Assembly (NCBI GenBank): GCA_963693365.1
Contig: CAVNZM010000015.1
Location: forward strand, 5,394,001 to 5,458,000
From: Amoebidium appalachense
Lineage: Eukaryota; Ichthyosporea
Length of the DNA stretch: 64,000 bases
Reading direction: 5' to 3'
In this document: positions 14,177 to 62,612 of the stretch, piece after piece
How the letters are laid out: each line of letters starts with the position of its first letter
Numbering within the stretch: the first letter of the stretch is position 1
Program-made: the position numbers and the translations under genes
Notes under the pieces: generated by a model
What the model was told of the DNA's origin: nothing
The model's input: the letters and a program-made list of their open reading frames with translations, nothing else
The model's database searches: none

Positions 14177-17100
14177 ATGCCAGCAGCAAGCGTAGGCGCT
14201 CACACATGGCACCTGTACGATCAGGATTCCTTTTTCAAAACTGGTAAAGTTAGACGCGCACGTAAAATAGGCCGCAACACGCCACCACACGAACAAGTCC
14301 AAGACATGTATTCAATGCCCGGACTCAGTTTTGTTGCTTGGGAACAACCCACAACACCACCCCCTGACCGCGACTCTCTTCCGCCTCTAAAAATGGAGGT
14401 GGAGCCACGCGTGGTACGTGTTACATCTTTTAATTCAAGAAAAACCCCTATGCTAATTCCATTTTGGTGGGAAGGCATAAGTGGTGGGCCCTATCGTGAT
14501 GGAGTAGAGGGCAGGGCAGAAGTTGGGGGTTTGGATGCCAATCGAGAGATTTGTGAGGCGCCATGATGTATGCAAGTTTAGAAAACACAGAAGGAATGGG
14601 CCGGCAGGCGTTTTGTCGATGTGGTTGTGGTGATGGCGAGTAGCGATGAGTTGCTTGTTGAGGCAGAGTTGCAAGTGGCCGGTGTTTTAGCCTGCACTAT
14701 TTTGAGATTGAGTACCGCAAGTTCCGCTGATATGCTCCAAAGTTGTCAACAACAGCAACATGCTAAGCCAATATAATGTGATATCTTTAGTACTGGGTGT
14801 GGTTTGGGTATGTAAGCAGACACAAAGTGATGATCGGAAAAAGTGTGACCCGTTATTTTTGGCAATGAGTCAGAAGCCAAGTTAACGCCATGCATGCCCT
14901 CATCCAGGCCAACACTCGCCCTTGCACATTTTTTTCCCCAATACATCACCTCCTGCACACAATCCGCATCTAACACGCGACACAGTCCCCAGAAGAGGAA
15001 AACACCTTCTTGGACGGGCTGCTAAACAGACAAGGTCTGAGCTGTGTGCTTGACGATGGAGATTGTGGCTCCGAGTTTGCCGCATCATCACCCACCTCCG
15101 CCCAATCTAGCCAACCCGGCCCAGACTCCCCAGTGACATGGGACAGCTCCGATGAAACCACAACACTTTTCGATTTGGTTCTCTTCTCTGTCGAGGAGTG
15201 CACATTCAAAACATCGGCGATTAGCACGCCACCTGCCCCGCAACATACCGATTCAACCTCGCCGCAAGAAAAAGAGGAAGGGGGGGCTTTCACGGCAAAA
15301 AGGTCAATGTCCCTCCCGGCCCGCTCCAGTGAGGAGATAGCGTGTGAATTTTTCCTTCAAAATGAGCTGGGGGGACTTTCTCTCTCCCTTGACAACCTCA
15401 ACATCGACATGAGCATCAACATGGAGGCGGGGGGATCTATCGCTAAATATTCGGCGTCGCTTACACCCCCTGCGGAGACCACATCGCCAAATATGGGCCG
15501 AGACCTGGGCCTTTCATTGGACGACATGGTACTTGATATTTCTGACGTCGATTTGGATGTGGGGGGGTCCGTTGTGCCCGACTACGACTCGGCACTCTCA
15601 CCGTCACATGATGACATCCCCCAAGACTCCACGTGGCCAAACCCCCCTGCAAGACATGAAAATTCAACGTGCCCGCCAATGTTTGGTTTACGCATGCCCG
15701 GGCACCCGATCAGCCAAATACAGGTATTTACCCCCCCTCCCCCCCCCCACCTCCCCTTCCCCCCTTCTCCCCCTCCCCAACATAATTGAACTGAACCATA
15801 GCATATGCTCAAGTTTGTGACTGGGAGTTATTCTTCAGAGCAGATACCATGGTGGTCTATGGCACTAAACAACATACACATTTTTCTAACTGGTTCCAAT
15901 CGCAGGGGGCATCCATCCCGCTCATGCGAGGCATCAACCCAATGCTCTCCTCAAGTAAGTACCCCCCCCCCCCCCCCCCCCTTCTCCCCCCTCAGCGATC
16001 TGTCTTTTTTCCTCCTCAGCAGTGTAAATCTTGTACAAGGATTGTTTACCCTCTTAACCAGGACGGAAAAGAGGAATTAGGGAAGTAGTGGTTCCGGAGA
16101 AAGTGTTCAGACATGAACCATGCATTTGCAGGCAACTTTGGTCCCTGGTTTAGGCACTTGTTTTGTTCAGCCCGATTCTCTAACACCCTCGTCATCTCCA
16201 CAGTTCCACAACAGCAACAGACAGCATCCGATGAATCAAAAACCCACAACGCTGGTAAGTGTCCCCCCCTTCCCCCCTCCCCCCACCTCTCTCCCCCTCC
16301 CCCCTTCCCCCCTCCTCCCACACACGAAATGTCGAAGCGCAACTAGTGTCCCTTCAATGTGACCTCAATGTTACGTTAACACTAACTTCGCATTTACAGC
16401 GATTGGCACTCTCCTGTTATGGTCTAATCTCCTTTTTTCAGGAATGGGCAACTTCGTGTACCATACAAAAGATATTGATGAAGCTATACGAACCAAGTAG
16501 CTAACCTATCCCCATGTACCCATTCAGGTCTCCCAAGCGGTGGTAGCTCAACCTTTGTGTACCGCGGCAACTTTACCACCACCCCCTGCCACAAGTTACC
16601 CATCCAACGCAAGACATGGGACGGGAGGGACGCCAAAACAGACACCCGATCACGGTCCTCAAGAAACAGAAGAGTCTACGTGGCTGGACGATTCTGCGTC
16701 AACTGCGGGGTACGTGCTCTGCCTCCCCCCTCTCCCTGTCCCTCCTCCTGTCCTTCCCGCCCCCCTCCCCCTGTCCTTCCCTCCCCCTCCTCCCCTCTTC
16801 CCCCCCCCCCCCCCCCCCTCCCCCCGCTCCCATCCCCCTAATAGGGCATCTGAATAAGCTTACACACCCGTAGGCATGAAAAGCCCAAGTGTAAAAACCC
16901 CTCTTTTAACTTCTTCCACGTCCTTCCCATCCACTCATTACGTACCCGTCCCCCCCCCCAAACCCCAACCCACCCACCCACCCCTCCTCCCCATCTTTCA
17001 CAGACTTGGTTCTAACCCCCCCCCCCCTCCCCCCCCCCCCCCCCTCTCCCCCCAACAGACGGACACAACCCCACTCTGGCGTAAGGCCATCCACATCAGC

Positions 17101-17529
17101 GATGATGCATGGCACTGCAACGCCTGCGGCATCCACTTTAGGGTACCCCCCCCCCCCCCCCCCCGGCCCCAACTCACTCACTCCCCTTTCCAACCTCCCC
17201 CTCCCCCCTCCCCCCCCCCGCTCCTCCCCCTGTCTCCCTCCTTCAATCCGGGGCTGATCAATACGGATTGCTCAGCTTCCCCCTTCTCACCTTGGTAGAC
17301 ATTGTTTTAACATCCCACGTCCGGAAGAGGAGGCTATGTCCATGACACAATGGAGGAAAGGAGAGAGAGGGTTGAGTGAGGTGGGAGGGTGGGGGCAGGA
17401 GTTTGTTGTGGGTGCATGTTCGTATAAAAGAGGTTCTGTTTGCATTCTAACATGTGAGCTGTCTCCCTGCAGACACACGGCAAGCACCGGAATCCCCACA
17501 AACGCAGAGACAGCACAAAGTCCATGTAA
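14177..17529 (+). CDS. GATA-type zinc-finger transcription factor
   Basis: Seven exons at 14177-14413, 14986-15723, 15906-15954, 16204-16254, 16528-16709, 17059-17142 and 17473-17529 (TAA) join without phase conflict to 465 aa. The start ATG follows ACCACC. The C-terminal finger is split across an intron: CVNCG (about 415-419) joins TDTTPLWRK, then WHCNACGIHFR, giving C-x2-C-x20-C-x2-C, followed by a basic tail with HGKHRNPHKRR. TPLWR and CNACG are GATA-family hallmarks that contact WGATAR DNA sites. The second exon (246 aa) is acidic, Ser/Thr/Asp-rich with repeated LSLSLDNL, LSLDDMVLDI and DVDLDV segments, which I infer to be an activation region; a QQQQ stretch follows. The closest named family member is uncertain. 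The finger frame fixes exon 16528-16709; a second open frame there is ignored. Confidence 0.85.
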
Positions 17530-18623
17530 CCTCCGCGTGTAAGGGTTAAACATTAACCCCTATGGGCTAGTGCTCGCGCGCACATCTGATGATGTAAAGA
17601 ATATACTTTCTTGAGATTTTGGAACGGTTGATTCGATAGCTTATGTTTGCTGATGTAATGGCACATTAAAGAGTTTGATGAATCTGGAATGTAAGGGTTT
17701 GAAGTTACTGTATTCTTTAAACATTAAAGAAAGGAAAAACTGATGTAGCAAGTGGATCTTGGGCGTTTTATGAACTGTTGTTTCATCAACATTTCTTTTC
17801 TGCTATTTTTTATAGCATTTTTTAATGTTTTTAACCTATAATTATCGTCTTTCGAGCCTATAGACCCGATCACTGTTTAGGGCTTTCTCGCGATACCATG
17901 AAAGATAACTTACAAGGTATATTACTACGCAAAATAACAAAGAAGTATGCTTTATGCATTATTCGGTTGACACAAAGGAAGGGAGGGGGTAGGAGTTAGC
18001 CCCGCCTCCATAGATATATCATAAGTGATATGACGCTGGCTGATGAAGAGCCGACAGCTGCGCATTGCAAATTGTAAAATTAGGTTTTTTCGGTATACTC
18101 GGTATACAGAGGATAGAAATTAGGAATGTAGCCGGTGTGAGGTATGCGTGTAATAGCCCAAAAACAGCTAATAATCTGGATTTCCAGGTCGATAATTCCG
18201 GATATACAATTTCTGAATCATGTGTTACATGTTCTGTTACATGCATATGTACGGTGCAAAATACCCAATGCACACTGACCTCTTATCATGTACACGTGTG
18301 ATTGCCCTGTTGCGTGCATGCAAACTTGTATTTGAATTTTACTCGACTCTGTTCAAGTGATGCCATTGAACAGTACAGCAGTGTGGCCCCTGTACCAACG
18401 GGGACGTGTGTTTGAATCGTGTCCGTGCCCATGACATTGTGTCGTCCTGCAGCTGAGATCAAATCTGATACATGTGAGGTTCCCTGAGCCCTCGTTATCA
18501 TTGTGATATTTCGCGCGCACCCATCATCATATGCACGCACGACCAAATTATATGTTGTGATATCACACACGAGTACGGAGCTCGAGGGTTCGGTGGCAAT
18601 CACACACACGGAGAGGCCTATTT
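17530..18623. other. Intergenic region between the GATA gene and TIR element 2
   Basis: AT-rich, almost free of simple repeats, probably including the 3' UTR of the GATA gene. No gene is recognised. Confidence 0.5.
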
Positions 18624-19283
18624 TGATAATTCGCACAGATCTATTCGGACACTTTTGTCCTAATTAACCTATTTTTAGACGATCGCGCTATTTCTAGCGC
18701 AGTTGCATAGTAACCAGGCCTCAAAAAGATGAAAAACGTGAAATTCACGTCATTTCGACATAGTAACATATATAACATGTAGGGTCTCCGACGCCATCTC
18801 TTGGGCGCATTTGGTCATCGAAGTTGGCGACCTTCTAAGAAAACACGTGGTTTTTCCGCTAAATTTTAATTTAAACTAAAATAACTTTCGGTGTGTGTTT
18901 CTGGAGCGGCTAAGACCACGATGTGCTGCTAGCTAGAGATATAGGCTAACGCATGCAAAAAACCCGACCACCTAATCTTAATTCTGAGGCAACCTACCTA
19001 AGGTCCAACTTAGGGCACTTTTATCGAGAAAACCTTAGCCACACTGTCCCTGTTACCACCCGTTCTACTTCTAAGACAATGTTTACGACTTTTCTTCAAT
19101 TTTCTGGCTAGTTAATGAGGAAAGTAAGTACAAAAGGTTTTAAACGTGGTTCTTCTTTACACTTGTTGCTACTAGTACCAGTTCCTTCTATTATAGAAAG
19201 ACAAAATAAAGGAAGCTTATACCCCACGAAAGGTATGCTCGAGATCACAAACCCAAAGCAGTCTGCAAAGTCTGCAACTTTAC

Positions 19284-19325
<42 letters not shown>

Positions 19326-19345
19326 ACCTCCTCTCTCTCTCACAC

Positions 19346-19951
19346 CTACTGCTCCTGCTCTTTGGTTCTGCGGTGGCGTACAGGCACCCCCTTTTCCAGG
19401 TGCTGCTCGTAGCAGTTGCGATCTGAATTTTTGTAGCACAATGCCACACCGCACCTGCTGCACATCCAGCTCACCCTGCTGCGCTTGTATCCCTTTTGAT
19501 CCGTGCGCGCGCACATAACACAGTCGAGCCGCTTGCCGGAACCGATAAGCACCGGGTGACAGAGGTTGCTTCGTTTGGCGGTTGTGGTGTTTGTTGACAG
19601 CGATTTTAGTATGCGCGCGCTTTGTTTGCCGGCTTGTAGAAGTGGGTTGTTGAAAAGTTCACCCGCAAGTTTTTCGCGCCACTGCTCGTTTGAAAGTGCA
19701 TTCTTATCCCCGTCTGCAATGAGATGCTTGTAGGCCAGGTAGGTGTTTACAAACACCATACCAACTAACCCAGCAAAGGTGCGGTGCCAGGGTGTGTGGG
19801 GGACCCATGCCTGCTCGAGTGAACTGTTCCCTTGCCGGAGTTTGTTGTGTACGTCTGCACTGTTGAAATATGTGAAGAATTCGCGCACTGCTTTTGGCAT
19901 GGGCACTTGTGTTCCGTTTTTTGTGATACGGGGAGCTCCTGCTTCCGTACT
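19346..19951 (-). pseudogene. piggyBac-like transposase, C-terminal fragment
   Basis: An open minus-strand frame begins after a stop near 19951 and ends at TAG (19346). It reads KNGTQVPMPKAVREFFTYFN, SADVHNKLRQ, WHRTFAGLVGMVFVNTYLAYK, then a cysteine-rich tail with LDCVMCARTD, WMCSRCGVALC and NCYEQH. This order (P-x-P-K, YN-x3-VD-like segment, helix with VNxYxxYK, C-terminal zinc-binding Cys/His cluster) is the C-terminal third of the DDE_Tnp_1_7/piggyBac family. The catalytic core with the first acidic residues is missing. No intact start is seen. I infer an inactive remnant; in-frame exons further upstream were not found except the segment at 20065-20280. Confidence 0.75.
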
Positions 19952-20064
19952 TTGCCGTCGTTACTACACGCATGCTGAAATCCTTATCCTGCCAACGTAT
20001 GGGGGGGATGGGAGAGGGAGAGGGCGAGCCCCCGCCCCCCTTCCCCCCCCCCTCCCCCTCCCCT

Positions 20065-20280
20065 CAATACAAAGAATATATATGCCTTCGCACATCCCAC
20101 AACTAGCCGAATCTCGCTCCGTGGTACTTCTTCTACTTTCCCGTCGTAGTCTATGTGTACCAACCATTTATTGTTCTTTAATACTTGCAGCAGTTGTGCC
20201 TGTGAGCTGTTTCGTTTCCCATTCTTCACCAAACTGCTCTTTACTCCAACGTTCATCATCGTTCCTGACTTTACCATCAA
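20065..20280 (-). pseudogene. Probable N-terminal piece of the piggyBac-like transposase
   Basis: The minus-strand open stretch contains NNKWLVHIDYDGKVEEVPRS and then runs into low-complexity G-rich sequence. A short Trp/Asp-rich segment of this kind precedes the transposase domain in many protist piggyBac-like proteins. It sits upstream (on the minus strand) of the C-terminal fragment, separated by C-rich DNA, which fits an internal deletion. Assignment rests on position and residue style. Confidence 0.4.
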
Positions 20281-20708
20281 AGATGCGTGGAAAAACCCAA
20301 ACTCTCGGGTCTTTCTTTAAACGCCTAACCATTTTCTTTTCTTTTCACCTATTTCTACTCTAATTCTACCTTGTTCTTTTTGTTTTCTAGCGGGCAAACA
20401 ATCGTGCGGTGTCTTTTAGTTCGGAAACCAAACGGTGTCCGTGATCGGACAGTCGGACACCCCAAAACTGGGGGAAAGCGGGTTGCACCCATGATCTTTT
20501 GCGCGCCAAAAGCTACTCACCCTGCAGTCCTATTGGTTTCCTATAAAGACAAAAAAGGCAGGAAAATACTAGACCTCATTGGCCATACCCAGCTTGTGGG
20601 GTGTTTCCTAGCGAAAACAACGCTAGCGACGCCGCCGAAAAAGATAGGACACTTTTGTCCTTTTTAGCCATTAATTAGGACAGATTTGTCCGGTTATGCG
20701 GATTATCA

Positions 20709-21903
20709 ATTTTGAGTCACAAAATGTGCATTGCATTGACCATGATACCTTGATTGTCACATGTCACGGCCTGCACTGTAGGCTAGGCCTACTAAGACTG
20801 AGTGCATGGGCACGTGTGCCACCACATATACAATAGTGATACAGTTGATGTTGGGGAAGGGGGGAGGGGGGAGGGGGGGGGGGGGTAGAATCGTGGAGGG
20901 AGAGGGGAGGGGGAGGGGGGAGAGAATCGTGGAGGGAGAGGGGGGAGGGGGAGGGGGGCGGGGGGGAGGGGAGGGGGGAGGGGAGGGGGGCGGGGGCGGC
21001 ACGTATGATATGTACCTGGTGGCACCGGGGAAATTGGGCGAGCACTTCACGAGTCCTGTCGACCAGATGTGGACGTCGACAGGGCTTTGATAGACGGGGG
21101 TTTTGCGCAAACATTTCGGAATGCTAGATTTGCGCAAGCTGCAAGCAATGCCTGCAGTGTTCTGATTGGCTGGTTAGCCGTGGGCGCCAACGGTCAATCG
21201 ATGGCGGGCCAGTTCAAAACGGTCACAAAGTCTTTGAGCGATAACACAGGAGAGACTAAATGTGACCAACATTGCATAGGAATTACAACGAAGGTATTAT
21301 AACATCAGGACGAAAACATACGCGCATATCAATAGAAAACACGGTGAAGCCAGTCAATGTGTGGATGTGTAAGTGCGCGAGGATATATATGTATATAGCG
21401 AAGAAGTTATAGGAACATCACTACAAGACAGGGTTCTGAGAGACAACGTGAAAATACCGAAGAAAGGTATTTAGTTTTCATACACTCCCAAGCCCTCCAA
21501 TAACCCAGCCCAAGCTATTGTACATGAAGAAATTCATGATTTATTCTTTCTACCACCAAGCTTTGTTCTTTAGTTGGTCAAATGGATTGAGTTGGCGGTT
21601 TTCCATGAAATACGGAGTAGGAGACAGGGAAGGGGAACAGGGTGCAAGCGAAAACATTTGTTCTGTGTCCGTCACTACTTTCGCATATACTGCTGGGTGT
21701 TTTTTGGAAAACGGTTGTTTGTTGCGACTAAAAAAGTATGGATCTTGAGTTAATAACTCAGATAATTCCTTGGGTTCCTTTTGCACCACAACTATCGTTT
21801 TTTTTCTTTATCATCCTTACCACAATCAACAGCGATTTCTGGGGCGTGCAAACTTGTGCACAACACGGCACGCGCAGTGGAGGCACATACGCACACGCAC
21901 GCA

Positions 21904-21966
<63 letters not shown>

Positions 21967-22023
21967 ATACACACTCCTGCAGTGGCTTCCAACACACACA
22001 CACACACACACACACACATGCAC

Positions 22024-22098
<75 letters not shown>

Positions 22099-22099
22099 G

Positions 22100-22131
<32 letters not shown>

Positions 22132-22341
22132 CGCACACACACACACACAAAACTCGACCATTTGTGGACTTTGTAGAATGGCATTCGTTACTCGCTAAAG
22201 TTTTTATCTATAGATTAGATAACTGCTACCGACTTCCTGCACATCATGATGCATTCCTCCCATATGTAACAATACAAAAGCTGTCATCTCCTGTTTCCTC
22301 CACCGACCCATTCCCTTTTTGTGCAGGTGTAATACGGCACC
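20709..22341. other. Intergenic region upstream of KNL1
   Basis: G-rich block with GAGGGG units and two copies of GAATCGTGGAGGGAGAGGGG (20887, 20926), then plain DNA, then two long (CA)n arrays at 21909-22020 and 22026-22150. No gene is recognised. The promoter of the downstream gene presumably lies here, but I see no clear core element. Confidence 0.5.
21899..22150. repeat. (CA)n microsatellite cluster upstream of KNL1
   Basis: Three CA arrays separated by TCCTGCAGTGGCTTCCAA and ATGCACG, with CACG variants, ending about 190 bp before the KNL1 start codon. Confidence 0.95.
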
Positions 22342-49928
<27,587 letters not shown>

Positions 49929-52900
49929 TTTTAATTTTGAATTTAAACGAAGACTGAGATAGCAATTTAAATGGCTATCGACTTCGGAATAGTATGCATA
50001 CCGAAGCCCAAATGAGGAATTTCAAACTCAATACACACGGTAGCCTAAGTTGTAGTAGTATTGAGTCATATGCATGTAGCAAACGTGAGAAGTAGAAGCT
50101 GAGAAATAGTTAAGTATTTTTTTGGAAATGGGTGTTCTCCATATACGGAGTGTTTCTCAGATTTACATGGATCTTTGGTTTTTATTTTCTTTTTTTTCAA
50201 TCTCAACCAATATACAGATATAAGTAGGAATATGCATATCGATCACGAAATTTTCATGTTTCATTTTCGGCGAAGAATATGCATATCACTGCATATATAT
50301 GGTACCTACTTGATTTGTGCATTTATTATAATGCTCATACACGTGTGAGTGGCCACCATGGTTCTACGAACTTCGAGGGGTCACAGACTCAGTCACTGTG
50401 GGCCCGGTTTTAAAATAGCGAGGGTTTCGTTTCTATAACATGTGTTATCCGTCATAGATATGGCGCATGCCCACTTTGTGGCCGTGACGTCACGGCCCTA
50501 CGATTGTGTACGTGGCCGTGTGGCACCCGGGTCCGGTGCCATGGATTACGGATTTCCACACACAGTATAATATAACACTCATATATGGGAAAATGTGCTG
50601 TATATTATCTATTTATACTTTATAGAATTAATATTATATATGACGTGTGCCCCTTTCCCCTTCAAGGTTCAGAGTGCGGGCTCAAGAAAATATTCCGTAG
50701 TACAGTTGGTAAAAATCATGATAACCGGATTATGGAAATTTTGGATTATTCCGAACCTATGAAATCGGGAGCCGGGATAAAAGTAGCCCGTGATCGGATT
50801 CCAGATTCAACTGTGAATCGCCGCACCAGGCTGGGCAACGATTCCGATGAGCCACAGCGTTTACTAATAATATGATCTGCTTTTTTTTTTTTTTTTAATA
50901 CTTTTGTTCAGATGAAATAATCAATACAGTTGGTGTGGAAATTGATTATCATGATCAAAGATACCTACTGATTAGGGAAGTGCGCACGCGACAGCATTAG
51001 ATGTGGTATTTTTTTATTCGACACGTCGGCCGGTTCGCTATGAGGGCCCGCCCGGCCGGTTCGCCGCGGATACAAGCGGTTCAGGGCGGATCCGGGCCAA
51101 AGTTCGCCGAGAGCCGCGAAAGATCTACAGCCAATTACACGAGCCATTCGACGCGATCTGTGGAATGCGAATTCCCAGCTCGCGGCAGAGACACTCCTGA
51201 CAGGCACCCAATCGATCGGAACGCGGCGAAAGCATGAAACAGGATATAGCAATAAACGATAACACATAGATTTGAAGTATGTAAAAGGCTTTAAAGATTA
51301 TTAAAACACCGTATACGTACGTACAGGTATGCATATGCACGCGAACAAGGACAATGTCGCCGCACGTGTGAGTCTAGGTCCTTGCTTGTTATATAGAACG
51401 CATGCCGACCAATCAAACTACGCTTGAGCGTTGCAAAATTCCCTTTTCATGATCGCGGTGCCACTCCTACCTGCCCATTCCTATTCAGTATTTAAGTTGT
51501 ATTAAATAGTAATATAATGATTTTTATCATTTATTTATACATTAAATTTATTCTTCGTAGATTATATGTACAATGTTGACCGTAACTACATGCTCCTTAG
51601 CGTCCTTTGCTTTGTCACCAATAGGAGCCGAAAATTCCCATTTACCCGCATTTCTTAGTTCTCGTCTATGATTGGTTCACGTAAACAATTTCTTATCGCT
51701 TTGTCACCATCTTGCCACCCGCCGCACTGATCAGTTTCAGATGACGAGTGGCTCACACGCTGTGCAGTACAGCGGCCAACGCAGTTTGTTGCCGTTTTTC
51801 ACTTTTTTACGGCTGAAAACCGGCCAAAGCGCGTCCTTCCTGTGTCGCATAAAGACAAACAACCATAGGTCAAATTTTGCACATAAGCTTGTAAGCCAAT
51901 GACCAAGTTTCAACTCGATCTGACATTGGGTTGTCACGCTACAGTGTCACCAATGTTCGGGTCGCACCTGAAACCAAGAAAAGGTACCATCGCTTCTGTG
52001 AGCTTTGCCAAAAACCCCAATGTCAGAATTGATTGAAAATTTACAGAATAAGAGTCTACATATATATTTAGCACGTAGCAAATTTTGGTGGAAAACTGTT
52101 AGAGACTTCTCTCTACACAATTTCTCAAATTATATGCAAAATGTTCGGGTCGGGGACTTTTGGCCCGATTTGCCGGCCCGGCCGGGCGGGCCATCATAGC
52201 GAACCGGCCGACAATTCGCCAATCAAATTCGTGCAAACCATGCGGCATTTGCGTACGGGGTCGTGACCCGGGAATGTCACTTGCGGCAGGATTCGAAATG
52301 CGACCGGGAGCTGCAGCCGAAGGCGGCTTCAAAGATATGCATTTTATATATTTTATTTTTATTTTTTGCTTGTAAAAGCGGCCATGGCTTGCTATCTTTC
52401 AAAAAAACTTAAAATCTAAAGGTTGTTTCTATTAATAGTTACCGGATACATTACTATGTTAGTGCGTGCACCAAACTCAGGCATAAACCCTCGGGAAGGG
52501 ACCCATCGGGACAATGCTGCACCTCGGGAGCGTCTCTGGAATGTGGATAACCATTTTACAGAGGCTCTAAAAACAGCAACCAATCACTAAGAAAATGCTT
52601 ATAATTATGGCTTTAATGGCTTTTTTCAATGGCAATTTTTATATAGAATTTTCGCGAAATACGCAACGCTGGCGAGGGAAAAAAGAAATGATACAATCGG
52701 GATTTACACGCGCTTTGGTGATTTGCATTGGCCCGCGAATAGATATGCGGATCCTGGCCATGGGGTGGGCCAAGTAGACTAGTCCGAGTCAATCATTATG
52801 GTCCAGTTAGTCTCCCTAGATCTTGGCCCATTTTTCCACTTCCGGATGCCGGGGATGGGCCGTCACACGGCCGTGGATTCGAATATTCGGGGCTATTCAC

Positions 52901-54681
52901 AGTGATATAACGACAGCATGTGTAGCCACTCATATAGACACTAAGAAACTTGAAATATAGAAAAGACACCAATAAAGACAATGTTCAAAGGTTTTAATAT
53001 TATATTTCATCACTAAGCACGTACAACCAATCATTCTTGTGGCACGTGCACACCGCGAACCCGGTGGGACGGCGGACGGCCGCGGGGCGGACAAGCTCGA
53101 TCGGGCGCAATTCTCATTGGCTGCATACGCGTGCGTCATGATTCATGAGTAGATTTTTTATCAGTCCCGATAGGCCTGCGATGATGATCTTTTTATTTGA
53201 AAAAACCAGTAGGTTTAGTTGTTCATTTCTGTCTACAAAAGCATCTTTTTACCGTTGAAAATGACTTGTGCCCTTCCCTTGCCAGGCTAAATTACATTTT
53301 ACAGAAATATGTAAACTCAGCCGGCGACCGCGGCCCATTGAACATTTGTTGGCTCGGCAACATTCCTGCATGGGCATTGGACAAAGTGGCATTTTCAAAA
53401 TTTTGAGAAAGAAAAAGGATGTTGATAAGGCGAACCCTTCGGACAAGATCCTCTCTTTTATAAAAGCAGTGTGGTTTTAGTATTTACAAAAGACAGACAA
53501 ATCAGCCAGGTCTGATAATTATAGTTTTTTTACTTTATGTTCTATTTATTGAAAAAAAATGCTATATAACACTACAGCAGATGATAGCAAAACAGCACGT
53601 CTTAAAACTCCGAAGTTATCTCGAACTTTCTTCGTATATCTCACCCATGTTCCCTCCAGATTTTTCGGCTAACAAATTAGCATTCCGGAATTTCCGGGGA
53701 CCGGCAAAAACGGCCTTCGGACAACTTTCGTTTTCAATTTTTTCTCGTTTTATCATACCTTTACTTGAAAGGAACTTATTTGCAGTGTTCAGCCTTTAAA
53801 GAGAGTCACTCTTGTAGGTTTATCTTTTTGAAATCCAGGGCGTTTTTCAAAGTCTCTATAGCCTGAGGCTCGCTTCCTTCGGTTGAAGGGCTTGGTGCCG
53901 ACACGTGTTGAGCCCAGGTTCAACATCACTAAGTAACACTGAAGGATCATTTTTAATTACTTGTCAGTGAAAACGCATATTATAATGGTCAAGGGTTTGA
54001 ACCGTTCCTGAGTTCACTGAATGTAAGTCTGCATGAGTGATGCCATCGGAAACCTTAACCACATACAGTAACTAGGTTCGCCATAGTAGTAACATCATCA
54101 TCACGTTACTCGACAGAAACCGTGGGGGAATTATAGAGGGCGGCCCTGGAAATTGTCAAGACCAATTTAAAAACAACTGGTAAGCATGACGGAAGAATCT
54201 GATGTGACACCAAACTAAGTTTTAGTTGGGTTATTCTGTGGAAAAGCTTAACGTTGGGAAATTGTGCAGTAAGATTCGTTTACCCTGGCTGAACTTGAGC
54301 CTTTTGCGTTCGAAGGAGGGTCGGGGTAGAAGCTTGCTTCTTGTTTCCCTAAGGCTTTCAGTCCTGTTAAACTTTGAGTGGGCCATCTGTGATTGATATT
54401 ATCTTTGCTTGGCCGTAGCTGCAGCTGGCGGCATGGAAATTTATGCACAGCTTACTGCAGGCTCGGTTATAAAAAATAGAACTTCGTGCTGTGCTTCATC
54501 ATGATGGCTCTAGTAACCTTGACTGCCAGGTGAATGCTGAATTTTTCCGTGGCACTCTGAGAACCAAGAATGCGAGTCATGCTAGTAGGTGGCCATAATC
54601 ATGACTTAGACGAAATTTTCGGTGAGTGCTTCTCTCTTTAACAAGGCCTGTGAGTAATCTTTGTGCATGGCAGGGTTAAAA
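49929..54681. other. AT-rich intergenic region without microsatellites
   Basis: From the KNL1 stop to the PAS gene the DNA lacks the CA/TG and C/G tracts seen elsewhere. Open frames stay below about 100 codons and none is recognisable. GC-rich islands occur at 51028-51200, 52160-52320 and 53040-53110; two of them carry inverted copies of one sequence, listed separately. No gene is recognised. Confidence 0.5.
51025..52212. mobile_element. Possible foldback/TIR element with 36-bp inverted repeats
   Basis: Bases 51025-51060 (GTCGGCCGGTTCGCTATGAG and on to GGCCGGT) are matched by the reverse complement of 52177-52212 with two mismatches. Weaker similarity continues inward (GGGCCAAA-GT blocks). 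The repeats are GC-rich while the 1.1-kb interior is AT-rich with no clear gene. No target duplication was identified, so an element is inferred, not shown. Confidence 0.45.

Positions 54682-62612
<7,931 letters not shown>

Larger units (their letters stand above)
18624..20708. mobile_element. TIR DNA element, copy 2, with piggyBac-type transposase remnant
   Basis: The left end TGATAATTCGCACAG matches the reverse complement of the right end, TGATAATCCGCATAA. Subterminal palindromes are GGACACTTTTGTCC near both ends (18645 and 20647) and GGACAGATTTGTCC at 20677. The left 430 bp and right approximately 100 bp are diverged copies of those in element 1. The interior differs and holds a broken minus-strand transposase plus a long C run (19287-19325). 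The flanking bases ATTT on both sides could be a 4-bp target duplication, but that is weak. The TTAA sites expected of piggyBac elements are not at these ends. Confidence 0.7.

Noticed and set aside
16441-16499. Candidate GATA-gene exon reading MGNFVYHTKDIDEAIRTK
   Set aside because: It has a good acceptor but no donor that keeps phase; the only GT would leave a 31-base intron. Exons 16204-16254 and 16528-16709 join in frame without it.
16540-16709. Second open frame over the GATA exon (AQPLCTAATLPPPPATSY)
   Set aside because: It destroys the CVNC half of the zinc finger and does not match the phase of the preceding exon.
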